Source of the DNA: Actinomadura violacea
GTDB lineage: Bacteria; Actinomycetota; Actinomycetes; Streptosporangiales; Streptosporangiaceae
Direction of reading: 5' to 3'
DNA length: 64,000 nt
NCBI RefSeq assembly: GCF_017573465.1
Contig: NZ_JAGEPF010000011.1
Coordinates: 62,001-126,000 of the forward strand
This document shows positions 16,187 through 24,209 of this stretch, piece by piece (positions within the stretch are counted from its first letter, which is position 1; the number at the start of each line of letters is the position of its first letter). The notes under the pieces are model-generated. The model had not been told where the DNA came from and searched no databases. It saw only the letters and a program-made list of their open reading frames with translations. The translations under genes were made by a program, and so were the position numbers.

Positions 16187-17241
16187 TGTCCCCCATGACC
16201 AGGCACAGCGGGAGCACCCGCGACCTCGACGACGCGCTGGCCCGGCTCGACCGGGTCCGCGTCCCCGCCGACCTGTTCGGCGACGACGCCGCCGAGGCGG
16301 CGCGGCGCTACCGGCGGTTCGTCCGGCTCGTCCACCCGGACGCGACCGGCGGCCGCACGCGCGACGCGTTCGTCCGGCTGAACGCGCTGTGGCGGACCTA
16401 CAACCGGTCCGACGCGAGCGTCGTCACGACCCGCCGGCACTCCTACCGCATCGCGGGCGACCCGGTGTCCGGCGACCTCGCGCAGCTGTACCGGGCCGAG
16501 ACCGACACCCGGCCGGGCGGGGTGCTGCTGAAGATGCCGCGCGACCCCCGCGACGGCGACCTGCTGGAACGCGAGGCCGTCGCGCTGCGCCAGCTCCCCG
16601 AGGACGGCGACGGGCGCTTCCTGTCCTACGTGCCCTACCTGGTGGAGTCGTTCCGCCACAAGGACGCCGCGACGGGGACGCAGCGGCAGGCCAACGCGAT
16701 CGCCGCGCTCGACGGCTTCCGGACCCTGGCCGAGGTCAAGGCGGCCTTCCCCGGCGGCGTCGACCCGCGCGACGCCGCGTGGATGTGGCGGCGGCTGCTG
16801 GTCGGGCTGGGGTTCGCGCACCGCGCGGGCGTCCTGCACGGCGCGGTGCTGCCCGACCACGTCATGATCCACCCGGAGGAGCACGGGCTCGTGCTGGTCG
16901 ACTGGTGCTACTCGGTGCCCGGCTGCTACTCCTACGCCGACGCGTCCGGGCGCGTCCCGGCCCTGGTGGAGCGGTACCGCGACCGGTACCCGCCGGAGGT
17001 CCCGGCGCGGCGGCCCGCCGACGAGGCCACCGACATCTTCATGGCCACCCGGTGCATGACCGACCTGATGGGCGACCAGGCACCGAAGGCGCTGCGCAGG
17101 TTCGCGCGCGGCTGCCTGCTGTCCGCGCAGAACCGCCGCCCCCACGACGCCTGGCGCCTGCTGGGCGAACTGGACGAGCTGCTCGATCGGCTCTATGGCC
17201 CGCGCCGGTTCCGCCCCTTCCACCTGCCCGTCACCCACTGA
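16186..17241 (+). CDS. J-domain / protein-kinase-like fusion, probable pseudokinase
   Basis: A 351-residue cytoplasmic protein. The N-terminus (about 14-73) is a J-like helical domain with the HPD motif at 50-52 (FVRLVHPDATGG). Then comes a reduced kinase-fold domain: a beta-3 lysine in GVLLKMPRD (Lys116), a helix-C Glu in LEREAVALRQL, the catalytic-loop equivalent LHGAVLPDHVMI (about 217-228) and DW in place of DFG (239-240). The HRD-type catalytic Asp is Ala, so phosphotransfer is doubtful. It overlaps the Nudix gene by one base (TGATG) and precedes the VWA gene by 12 bp. A role as adaptor or chaperone recruiter is an inference. Confidence 0.75.
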   Translation: MSPMTRHSGSTRDLDDALARLDRVRVPADLFGDDAAEAARRYRRFVRLVHPDATGGRTRDAFVRLNALWRTYNRSDASVVTTRRHSYRIAGDPVSGDLAQLYRAETDTRPGGVLLKMPRDPRDGDLLEREAVALRQLPEDGDGRFLSYVPYLVESFRHKDAATGTQRQANAIAALDGFRTLAEVKAAFPGGVDPRDAAWMWRRLLVGLGFAHRAGVLHGAVLPDHVMIHPEEHGLVLVDWCYSVPGCYSYADASGRVPALVERYRDRYPPEVPARRPADEATDIFMATRCMTDLMGDQAPKALRRFARGCLLSAQNRRPHDAWRLLGELDELLDRLYGPRRFRPFHLPVTH

Positions 17242-17253
17242 AGGAGAAGTCCC

Positions 17254-18225
17254 ATGGGAAGCGGAAACTGGTCCACCGACGTCTACTCGGCGCGCGCTAG
17301 CTACCGCGCGTCCACCGGCGCCAGCGCGTTCGCCTACAGCGACGGCGGCGCGACCACCGTCCACGCCGACCTCGATCCGAAGGGCGTCACGGCCCGCGAG
17401 AGCCGTGACTCCGACGACCACCCCGAGTCGCTGGCGATCGGCGTGCTGTTCGACGTGACGGGCTCGATGGGCGGCGTGCCGCGCACGCTGCAGACCAAGC
17501 TGCCCGACCTGCTCGGCCTGCTGCTGCGCAAGGGCTACGTCGAGCACCCGCACATCCTGTTCGGCGCGGTCGGCGACGCGACCTGCGACCGGGCGCCGCT
17601 GCAGGTCGGCCAGTTCGAGGCCGACAACCGGATGGACGACGACCTCGGCAAGATCCTGCTGGAGGGCGGGGGCGGCGGCCAGATGCGCGAGTCGTACGAG
17701 CTGGCCATGTACTTCATGGCGCGGCACACCTCGATCGACTGCTTCGAGAAGCGCGGCAAGCGCGGCTACCTGTTCATGATCGGCGACGAGCTGGCCTACC
17801 CGAAGGCCAAGCGGCGCGAGGTCGCCAAGGTGGTCGGCGACGACCTGGAGCGCGACCTGCCGATCGAGGACCTGCTGCGCGAGCTGCAGCGGATGTACGA
17901 GGTGTACTTCATCATCCCCGAGGGCGCCTACCACTCCGGCAGCCGCGAGCTGAAGGACTTCTGGCAGGGGCTGCTCGGCCAGCACGTCCTCTACCTCGAC
18001 GACCTCGACGCGGTGTGCGAGACGATCGCGCTGACCGTCGGGCTCGCCGAGGACGCCATCGACCTGGACGAGGGTCTGGACCACCTGGCGGAGGCCGGCT
18101 CGGACGCGGGCGCGTCGGTGTCGCGGGCGCTGGCCCGGCTGGACGCGTCGCGCGCGCCGGTCGCGGTGTCGGCGACGCCGCCCGGGCTGGACGCGTCGGG
18201 TCCGTCCGGCACGACCCGGCTCTGA
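17254..18225 (+). CDS. VWA-domain protein
   Basis: A 323-residue soluble protein with a von Willebrand A-type domain (about 60-260). The metal-ion-dependent adhesion motif begins at Asp67 in IGVLFDVTGSMGGVP, and a later TSIDCFEKRGKRGYLFMIGD carries the second acidic strand. The stretch ILLEGGGGGQMRESYELAMY is conserved-looking and may supply the third metal-site residue. VWA proteins with kinase-like partners occur in bacterial stress operons of the TerY type. GAAGGAGAAG lies just before the ATG. The C-terminus is Ala/Pro/Ser-rich. Third gene of the Nudix cassette; partner and function are not known. Confidence 0.8.
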   Translation: MGSGNWSTDVYSARASYRASTGASAFAYSDGGATTVHADLDPKGVTARESRDSDDHPESLAIGVLFDVTGSMGGVPRTLQTKLPDLLGLLLRKGYVEHPHILFGAVGDATCDRAPLQVGQFEADNRMDDDLGKILLEGGGGGQMRESYELAMYFMARHTSIDCFEKRGKRGYLFMIGDELAYPKAKRREVAKVVGDDLERDLPIEDLLRELQRMYEVYFIIPEGAYHSGSRELKDFWQGLLGQHVLYLDDLDAVCETIALTVGLAEDAIDLDEGLDHLAEAGSDAGASVSRALARLDASRAPVAVSATPPGLDASGPSGTTRL

Positions 18226-18239
18226 CGGCGGGCACCGCG

Positions 18240-19538
18240 ATGGGGCACGCCATCGTCGTCGACCTCGGGTTCGGGGACGCGGGCAAGGGCACGGTCGTCG
18301 ACCACCTCTGCCGCACGTCGCCGGTGACGGCGGTCGTCCGGTTCAACGGGGGCGCGCAGGCGGCGCACAACGTCGTGACCGACGACGGACGCCACCACAC
18401 GTTCGCCCAGTTCGGCTCGGGGACGTTCAGGCCGGGCGTCCGGACGCACCTGTCGCGGTTCATGCTGGTCGACCCGCTGGCCCTCGCCGCCGAGGCCGAC
18501 CACCTGCGGCGGCTCGGCGTCGGCGACGCGCTGGACCGGCTCACCGTCGACCGGGACGCGCTGCTCACCACGCCGTACCACCGGGCCGCCAACCGCGCGC
18601 GCGAGCGGGCGCGGGGCGCGGCCCGGCACGGGTCGTGCGGGATGGGCATCGGCGAGACCGCGTCCTACGCCCTCGGGCAGGACGACGCGCCGCGCGCGGG
18701 CGACTGCCTGTCGCCCGCGCGGCTGCACCGCCGGCTCACCGCCCTGCACGACTGGTACCGGACGATGTTCCCGGACGGCGAGGACGTCCCGGACGTGACC
18801 GCCTGCGCGGACGCGTTCACCGCGTTCGCGGGGCGCGTCCGGATCGTCGGCGGCGGCCATTTGCACGGCCTGCTCCGGTCCGGGGACGTGGTCTTCGAGG
18901 GCGCACAGGGGGTGCTGCTCGACGAGTGGCACGGCTTCCACCCGTACACGACCTGGTCGACCACGACGTTCGCGAACGCGGAGACGCTGCTGGACGAGGC
19001 GGGCGCTGCGGCGGCTCGGCTCGGCGTCCTGCGGACGTACGCGACGCGCCACGGCCCGGGACCGTTCGTCACCGAGGACGCGGCGCTGACCGCCGCGCTC
19101 CCCGAACCGCACAACGGCACCGGCCCGTGGCAGGGCGCGTTCCGCGCCGGCCACCTCGACGCCGTCGCGCTCCGCTACGCGCTGGAGGTCACCGGCGGCG
19201 TGGACGGCCTGGCGGTCACGCACCTGGACGTCGCGGGGGCGCGTCCCGACCTGCGCGTCTGCCACGCCTACGAGACGTCGGACGGCCGGCTGGACCGGCT
19301 GCCGCCGGGTGGCGGCGACCTCGCCCGGCAGGCCGCCCTCACCCGGCGGCTGGCGTCGGCGCGGCCCGTCTACGCGCCGCTCGGGCCGCGTCCGGCCGAG
19401 ACGATCGAGGGCGCGCTCGGCACCCCGGTCGTGCTGACCTCGCACGGCCCGGCGGCGTCCGCCAAGCGCACCGCCGCGCCGCTGCGCCCGCGGACGTCCC
19501 GGCCGCTCGCGGGATGGCCGACATCGGACGCCCATTGA
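18240..19538 (+). CDS. Adenylosuccinate synthetase (PurA) paralogue
   Basis: A 432-residue homologue of the GTP-dependent enzyme that joins IMP and aspartate. The catalytic Asp13 and His43 equivalents are kept in LGFGDAGKGTVVDHL and FNGGAQAAHNVVT. The GTP-loop reads GDAGKG instead of GDEGKGK. Further family segments are SCGMGIGETASYAL and VVFEGAQGVLLDEWHGFHPY (about residue 220). The C-terminal substrate-binding part is remodelled, so this is more likely a specialised paralogue than the housekeeping PurA. Its place as fourth gene after Nudix, J-kinase and VWA genes, 14 bp behind the VWA stop, suggests a shared nucleotide-linked task. The start at 18240 lacks a strong ribosome site. Confidence 0.8.
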   Translation: MGHAIVVDLGFGDAGKGTVVDHLCRTSPVTAVVRFNGGAQAAHNVVTDDGRHHTFAQFGSGTFRPGVRTHLSRFMLVDPLALAAEADHLRRLGVGDALDRLTVDRDALLTTPYHRAANRARERARGAARHGSCGMGIGETASYALGQDDAPRAGDCLSPARLHRRLTALHDWYRTMFPDGEDVPDVTACADAFTAFAGRVRIVGGGHLHGLLRSGDVVFEGAQGVLLDEWHGFHPYTTWSTTTFANAETLLDEAGAAAARLGVLRTYATRHGPGPFVTEDAALTAALPEPHNGTGPWQGAFRAGHLDAVALRYALEVTGGVDGLAVTHLDVAGARPDLRVCHAYETSDGRLDRLPPGGGDLARQAALTRRLASARPVYAPLGPRPAETIEGALGTPVVLTSHGPAASAKRTAAPLRPRTSRPLAGWPTSDAH

Positions 19539-19599
19539 CCCGGGGCCGCGGCGAGACCAAGATCTCCCCGAACGCCGCGGATCTCCCCGGAGGTGGACG

Positions 19600-21603
19600 A
19601 TGCGTGCCCTGCCCTTGCGTGCTCGGTCCTTGCGTGCTCGGTCCCTGCGCGCCCTCTCGGCGGGCGCCGCCCTGGTCCTGTCCGCGGCCCTGCTCGCCGT
19701 GACGCCGGCGTCCGCCGCGCCCGCGCCCGCGGGCGGCGGCGACGGCTGCGACCCGATCGACCCGGCGTCGTGCCTGCTGCCGTTCCCGAGCAACTGGTAC
19801 ACCAAGGCCGACCCGCACACCGCCACCGGCCTGCGGATCGACATGCGCACGACCCTGAAGAACTCGCTCGGCCTGCCCATCGCGCCGGACGAGTGGAACC
19901 GCGCCGACGGCTTCTCCCCCGGCTCCGACCTGCTCAGCCGCGTCCCCGGCGTCGACCTGGCGCGCAGCGGCGCCGCCCCCGTCACCGACATCGGCGCGTC
20001 GCTGAAACCGGACGCGCCGATCGTCATCGTCGACACCGCGACCGGGCGGCGCTGGCCGTACTGGGCGGAACTCGACGCGAACGCGCCCGACGACCGCAAG
20101 GCGCTGATCGTCCGTCCGGCGAAGAACTTCGTCGAGGGCCACCGCTACGCGGTCGCGCTGCGGAACCTGCGCGACGCGTCCGGGAACCTCATCCCGCCGA
20201 ACGCGGCCTTCGCCAAGATCCTCGGCCCGGCACTGCCGTCGAAGGACCCGCTCTACGCGCGGCAGAAGGCCGAGAAGAAGGTGCTCGCGGACCTCGCCAA
20301 GCGCGGCGTGAAGCGCGACGGCCTGTACCTCGCCTGGGACTTCACCGTCGCCAGCGCGCGGAGCATCGCCGGCCCGATGCTGCACATCCGCGACGACGCG
20401 CTCCGCAAGCTCGGGAACAGGTCGCCGTCGTTCCTGGTCACGCAGGTGACGAACAACGTCGACGACAAGATCGCACGCGAGGTGAAGGGCGTCGTGTGGG
20501 CGCCGAGCTACCTCGACCAGTACGGCGGGCTCCCCGGCTCGGCGTTCCACTACGGCAAGGACGGCCTCCCGTCCCAGTTGCCGGGCAACAACCAGGCCGT
20601 CCCGTTCCAGTGCGAGATCCCGAAGGCCGCGTTCGGCAAGCCGGCGAACCCCGCGCTCTACGGGCACGGCCTGCTCGGCAGCGAGGGCGAGGTCGCGGCC
20701 GGGAACGTCAAGTCGATGGCGGACGAGCACGACTTCGCGTTCTGCGCGGCGAAGTGGATCGGCATGTCGTCGGAGGACGTCCCGAACGTCATCTCCGCGC
20801 TCGCCGACATCTCCCGGTTCCGCACGGTCGCGGACCGCCTCCAGCAGAGCATGCTGAACTTCGTCTTCCTCGGCCGCGCGATGACCCGCGGGTTCGCCGG
20901 AGACAAGGCGTTCCAGGACGACTCCGGCAAACCTCTGATCGCGCCCGGCGCGCCGCTCACCTACGACGGCAACAGCCAGGGCGGGATCATGGGCGGCGCG
21001 CTCACCGCGGTCTCCCCCGACCTGCACCGCTCCGTCCTCGGCGTCCCGGCGATGAACTACAGCACGCTGCTCAACCGCAGCGCCGACTTCCCGCAGTACG
21101 CCAAGGTCCTCGACCTGTTCTACCCCGACAAGCTCGACCAGCAGATCGGCCTCGCGCTGATCCAGATGCTCTGGGACCGCGGCGAGGCCGACGGGTACGC
21201 CTGGCACATGACCGGCCACCCGTACCCGGGGACGCCGAAGCACCAGGTGCTGATGCACGTCGCGTTCGGCGACCACCAGGTCGCGACCGTCGCCGCCGAG
21301 GTCGAGGCCCGCACGATCGGCGCCCGGATCCACGCCCCGACCGTCCGCGCCGGACGCAGCCTCGACACGGTCCCGTACTGGAACATCCCGACGTTCGGCG
21401 CGTCCACCGGCGGGTCCGGGATGGTCGTGTGGGACAGCGGCTCGCCCGCGCCGCCGACCACGAACACGCCGCCCACCGAGGGCCGCGACCCGCACTCCGA
21501 CCCGCGCAGCGACGCCGACGCGCGCAGGCAGAAGGCGATCTTCCTGACCACCGGGCAGATCGTCGACGTCTGCGGCGGCGGCCCCTGCGTGATCAATCCC
21601 TGA
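19600..21603 (+). CDS. Secreted alpha/beta-hydrolase-like protein
   Basis: A 667-residue exported protein. The signal peptide starts with an Arg-rich n-region (RARSLRARSLRA) and a hydrophobic core ending PASAAPAPAG. The mature part begins with a Cys pair region (DGCDPIDPASCLLPFPSNWY). The C-terminal half looks like an alpha/beta hydrolase: an oxyanion-type YGHGLLGSEGEV, a nucleophile elbow YDGNSQGGIMGGA (Ser at about 458) and a possible catalytic His in HVAFGDHQVA. It is probably an extracellular esterase or lipase, but substrate is unknown. RBS GGAGGTGG before ATG 19600. The signal-peptide codons contain a 15-nt tandem repeat. Confidence 0.75.
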   Translation: MRALPLRARSLRARSLRALSAGAALVLSAALLAVTPASAAPAPAGGGDGCDPIDPASCLLPFPSNWYTKADPHTATGLRIDMRTTLKNSLGLPIAPDEWNRADGFSPGSDLLSRVPGVDLARSGAAPVTDIGASLKPDAPIVIVDTATGRRWPYWAELDANAPDDRKALIVRPAKNFVEGHRYAVALRNLRDASGNLIPPNAAFAKILGPALPSKDPLYARQKAEKKVLADLAKRGVKRDGLYLAWDFTVASARSIAGPMLHIRDDALRKLGNRSPSFLVTQVTNNVDDKIAREVKGVVWAPSYLDQYGGLPGSAFHYGKDGLPSQLPGNNQAVPFQCEIPKAAFGKPANPALYGHGLLGSEGEVAAGNVKSMADEHDFAFCAAKWIGMSSEDVPNVISALADISRFRTVADRLQQSMLNFVFLGRAMTRGFAGDKAFQDDSGKPLIAPGAPLTYDGNSQGGIMGGALTAVSPDLHRSVLGVPAMNYSTLLNRSADFPQYAKVLDLFYPDKLDQQIGLALIQMLWDRGEADGYAWHMTGHPYPGTPKHQVLMHVAFGDHQVATVAAEVEARTIGARIHAPTVRAGRSLDTVPYWNIPTFGASTGGSGMVVWDSGSPAPPTTNTPPTEGRDPHSDPRSDADARRQKAIFLTTGQIVDVCGGGPCVINP

Positions 21604-21623
21604 CCCGTTGAGAGAATCGGAGC

Positions 21624-22325
21624 ATGCTCCAGGTCTGCCCTAACGGGGCCCGGGCGTCCGGCGTCCCCGTCACCCCGGACGAACTCGCGACGGCCGTCCG
21701 CGCGGCGGTCGACGTCGGCGCGCAGGACGTCCACCTGCATCCGCGCGACGAGACCGGCGCCGACACCCTTGACCCCCGCCACGTCGCCGCCGCGGTGTCG
21801 GCCGTCCGCGCCGCCGCGCCCGGCGTGCCCGTCGGCGTCACCACCGGCGCCTGGACCGCCGCCGACCCCGCCGAACGCGCCGCGCTGATCCGGTCCTGGA
21901 AAGTCCTGCCCGACCACGCGTCGGTCAACTTCCACGAGGACGGCGCCGAGCACGTCGCCGCGACCCTCCTCGACCGCGGAGTCGCCGTCGAGGCCGGGAT
22001 CTTCTCCGGCACCGGAGCCGCCGCCCGCTACCTGCGCTGGCCCCGCGCAAATGAGGTACTGCGCGTCCTCGCCGAGGTCACCGACACCGGCCCGGAGACC
22101 GCGACCGCCACCGCCAAGGACCTCCTGCACGAGATCGGCACCGGCCACGGCCGGCCCGTCCTGCTGCACGGCGAGGACGGCGGCGCCTGGCCCGTCCTGC
22201 GGCTCGCCGTCCGGTTCAACCTCGTCGTCCGCGTCGGCCTGGAGGACGTCCTCACCCTCCCGGACGGCACCGCGGCCGACAACACCGCCCTCGTCCAGAC
22301 CGCCGGGATGCTGCTCCAGGCCTGA
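21624..22325 (+). CDS. BKACE / DUF849 family beta-keto acid cleavage enzyme
   Basis: A 233-residue TIM-barrel protein of the family that cleaves beta-keto acids with acetyl-CoA (3-keto-5-aminohexanoate cleavage type). The metal-binding signature is QDVHLHPRDETGAD (about residues 34-47), with PVGVTTGAW and ASVNFHEDGAEHVA, and a late VGLEDVLTLPDG. It is shorter than the usual 270-310 residues, mainly in loops. Substrate cannot be told. It follows the secreted hydrolase by 20 bp and is convergent with the thiamine-binding-type gene. Confidence 0.85.
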   Translation: MLQVCPNGARASGVPVTPDELATAVRAAVDVGAQDVHLHPRDETGADTLDPRHVAAAVSAVRAAAPGVPVGVTTGAWTAADPAERAALIRSWKVLPDHASVNFHEDGAEHVAATLLDRGVAVEAGIFSGTGAAARYLRWPRANEVLRVLAEVTDTGPETATATAKDLLHEIGTGHGRPVLLHGEDGGAWPVLRLAVRFNLVVRVGLEDVLTLPDGTAADNTALVQTAGMLLQA

Positions 22326-22335
22326 CCGCCGGACG

Positions 22336-22632
22336 TCACCCGCCGGACAGGTGCCGCTCGACGGACTCGACCTTCGCGTCCATCGCGCCCGTCACCCCCG
22401 GCCGCAGGTCCGCCTTCACCACCAGGCTCACCCGCGGCGCCCGCGCCGCCACCGCGTCCGTCGCGGCCTTCACCACCGCCATCACCTCGTCCCACTCCCC
22501 CTCCACCGTCGTGAACATCGCGTCGGTGCGGTTCGGCAGGCCGCTCGCCCGCACCACCCGCACCGCCTCCGCGACGAGTTCACCGACGTCCTCCCCCGTC
22601 CCGAGCGGGGTCACCGAGAACGCAACGAGCAC
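22336..22632 (-). CDS. Thiamine-binding family protein (MTH1187/YkoF-like)
   Basis: A 98-residue protein of the MTH1187 family, which forms ferredoxin-like oligomers and in some members binds thiamine or its precursors. Sequence cues: MLVAFSVTPLGTGEDVGELV at the start, a central ASGLPNRTDAMFTTVEGEWD and VSLVVKADLRPG. No transporter or thiamine pathway gene lies nearby, so the ligand is unproven. It is 14 bp downstream of the hypothetical gene at 22647 on the same strand. Confidence 0.88.
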   Translation of the reverse strand: MLVAFSVTPLGTGEDVGELVAEAVRVVRASGLPNRTDAMFTTVEGEWDEVMAVVKAATDAVAARAPRVSLVVKADLRPGVTGAMDAKVESVERHLSGG

Positions 22633-22646
22633 AACGCACCTCCTGG

Positions 22647-23033
22647 TCAGGGCTGCACGACCTGCCTGACCACGATCTCATCCAGCCGCCGCTCCACGAT
22701 CACCCCCACCGGCCAGTCGCGCACCAGGCAGCGCAGCAGCGCCGCGTCGTGCTCGGCGAACGACGGATCGCACCCCTGCTGCTCCAGGCTGGAGCGGATC
22801 GCCTCCACATAGTCCTCGTCGGTGAACCCCGGAACGTCCCGCACCATCGCCGTCGTCGTCGCACGGTGCGAGTTCAGCCCCGCGAACGAGCGGCCGCACC
22901 CGCAGCCGCCGTCCGGGTCGTCCCGGTCCCGGGCGCACACCACGCCGATGTGCACCAGTTCCCCCTCGACGCACCAGTCGAAGTCGTTGTCGCGCAAACC
23001 CTGGCTGGAGTTGGTGGCAGTGAGCAGCTTCAA
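22647..23033 (-). CDS. Conserved hypothetical protein with Cys motif
   Basis: A 128-residue soluble protein I cannot assign to a known family. The N-terminal half has several cysteines, including WCVEGELVHIGVVC and GGCGCGRSFAGL (a CGC pair), which could bind a metal. The C-terminal half is helical with LEQQGCDPSFAEHDAALLRC. It appears to be an actinobacterial conserved hypothetical. It is divergent from the enoyl-CoA hydratase at 23102 and shares a 68-bp promoter region with it. Start at 23033 (MKLLTATNSS). Confidence 0.7.
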   Translation of the reverse strand: MKLLTATNSSQGLRDNDFDWCVEGELVHIGVVCARDRDDPDGGCGCGRSFAGLNSHRATTTAMVRDVPGFTDEDYVEAIRSSLEQQGCDPSFAEHDAALLRCLVRDWPVGVIVERRLDEIVVRQVVQP

Positions 23034-23101
23034 GGCCAGACCCCCTCGGCGTCCGTGGACGAGCCCACCGTACGACGAGGGTCTGACGTAACGTCGGAAG
23101 C

Positions 23102-23875
23102 ATGAGCGAAACCACCGATGTCCTCATCGAACGCGACGGCCCGTACACCACCGTGACCATGAACCGCCCGCGCCGCCGCAACGCTCTGTCCCGCACGTTC
23201 CTGCTGCAGCTCACCGATGCGTTCACCGAGATCGCCGGCACCGACGCCCGCGGCGTGATCCTCGCCGCCGACGGCCCCGTCTTCTCCGCCGGGCACGACT
23301 TCGCCGACATGGCGGGCGCCTCCCACGCCGACGTCCGCGACCTGCTGCGCGTCTGCACCACGCTCATGCAGACGATCCAGTCCGTCCCCCAGGTCGTGAT
23401 CGCCCGCGTGCACGGCCTCGCCACCGCCGCCGGCTGCCAGCTCGTCGCGTCCTGCGACCTCGCCGTCGCCGCCGAGAGCGCCGCGTTCGCCGCCCCCGGC
23501 GGCAAGGGCGGCTGGTTCTGCCACACCCCGCTCGTCGCGATCTCCCGCAACGTCGGCCGCAAGCGCGCCGCCGAGATGGCCCTCACCGGCGACACGATCG
23601 ACGCCGCCACCGCCGCCGACTGGGGCCTGATCAACTACGCCGTCCCCGACGACGACCTCGGCAAGGCCACCCTCGCCCTCCTCCAGCGCGCCACCCAGGG
23701 CAGCCCCCGCAGCAAGGCGCTCGGCAAGCAGGCCATGTACGCCCAGCTCGACCGGCCCGAATCCGACGCCTACGCCTACTCCGTCGAGGTCATGGCGGCC
23801 TCCAGCCAGACCCCCGAAGCCCAGGAGGGCATGCGCGCGTTCCTGGACAAGCGCCGCCCCGAATGGCCCGCCTGA
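23102..23875 (+). CDS. Enoyl-CoA hydratase/isomerase (crotonase) family protein
   Basis: A 257-residue crotonase-fold enzyme. The two oxyanion-hole segments are seen: SAGHDFADMAGAS and GLATAAGCQLVASCDLAVAA. It also has TMNRPRRRNALSRTF at the start and AADWGLINYAVPDDDL. A typical hydratase carries two Glu residues; here the first of the pair is not obvious, so it may be an isomerase or a hydratase of another specificity. ATG at 23102. A TAACGT -10-like hexamer 7 nt before the ATG may drive a very short leader. Confidence 0.92.
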   Translation: MSETTDVLIERDGPYTTVTMNRPRRRNALSRTFLLQLTDAFTEIAGTDARGVILAADGPVFSAGHDFADMAGASHADVRDLLRVCTTLMQTIQSVPQVVIARVHGLATAAGCQLVASCDLAVAAESAAFAAPGGKGGWFCHTPLVAISRNVGRKRAAEMALTGDTIDAATAADWGLINYAVPDDDLGKATLALLQRATQGSPRSKALGKQAMYAQLDRPESDAYAYSVEVMAASSQTPEAQEGMRAFLDKRRPEWPA

Positions 23876-23975
23876 CCCCGCCCGCCCGGTTCTCGCTGGC
23901 CCCCGCCGACGCCCCGCCGCTAAGATGACACCCGGCACGCCCCGACCGCAGCGTCACCGTCGGGGCGCCGCCTGC

Positions 23976-24049
23976 GGGGTGGTAGCTCAGCTGGTCAGAG
24001 CAGGAGACTCATAATCTCCCGGTCGCGGGTTCGAGTCCCGCCCGCCCTA
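23976..24049 (+). tRNA. tRNA with CAU anticodon (Met elongator or Ile2)
   Basis: A clean cloverleaf: acceptor GGGGTGG paired with CCGCCCT (G1-U72 and one further wobble), D-arm GCTC/GAGC, anticodon stem GGAGA/TCTCC with loop CTCATAA, T-arm GCGGG-TTCGAGT-CCCGC, discriminator A. CCA is not encoded. The anticodon loop and its flanks (GCAGGAGACTCATAATC, GGTCGC) resemble the isoleucine tRNA whose CAU is modified to lysidine, but elongator methionine cannot be excluded. Confidence 0.92.
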
Positions 24050-24065
24050 CACTCGGGCCGTTCGA

Positions 24066-24101
24066 GCGGCCTGCGGCCGCCAGCTCCCCGATGCGGGGGC
24101 T
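24066..24101 (+). terminator. Tandem hairpins after the tRNA
   Basis: GCGGCC-TGC-GGCCGC (24066-24080) is followed by AGCTCCC paired with GGGGGCT (24082-24101). Neither has a T-tract. They sit 16 bp past the tRNA and probably end or process its transcript. Confidence 0.5.
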
Positions 24102-24173
24102 CCTCCCCCACCCGGGTACCGCCTCGCGTTCGGGTCACTCTCGAGGACGAGGGGAAGTCAGACCTGGTACGGA

Positions 24174-24203
24174 GTGACCCGCGGGGTGACCGGTCGGTAG
24201 GGT
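24174..24203 (+). promoter_or_regulatory. Probable leaderless promoter of lprG
   Basis: GTGACC (24174-24179) and TAGGGT (24198-24203) are separated by 18 bp, and the -10 hexamer ends 6 nt before the ATG at 24210. There is no ribosome site between, so a leaderless transcript is likely. Confidence 0.45.
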
Positions 24204-24209
24204 CCGCGT

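Noticed and set aside
16114..18084. 656-codon minus-strand frame over the Nudix/J-kinase/VWA genes
   Set aside because: Shadow frame without motifs; the plus-strand genes have conserved domains and overlaps.
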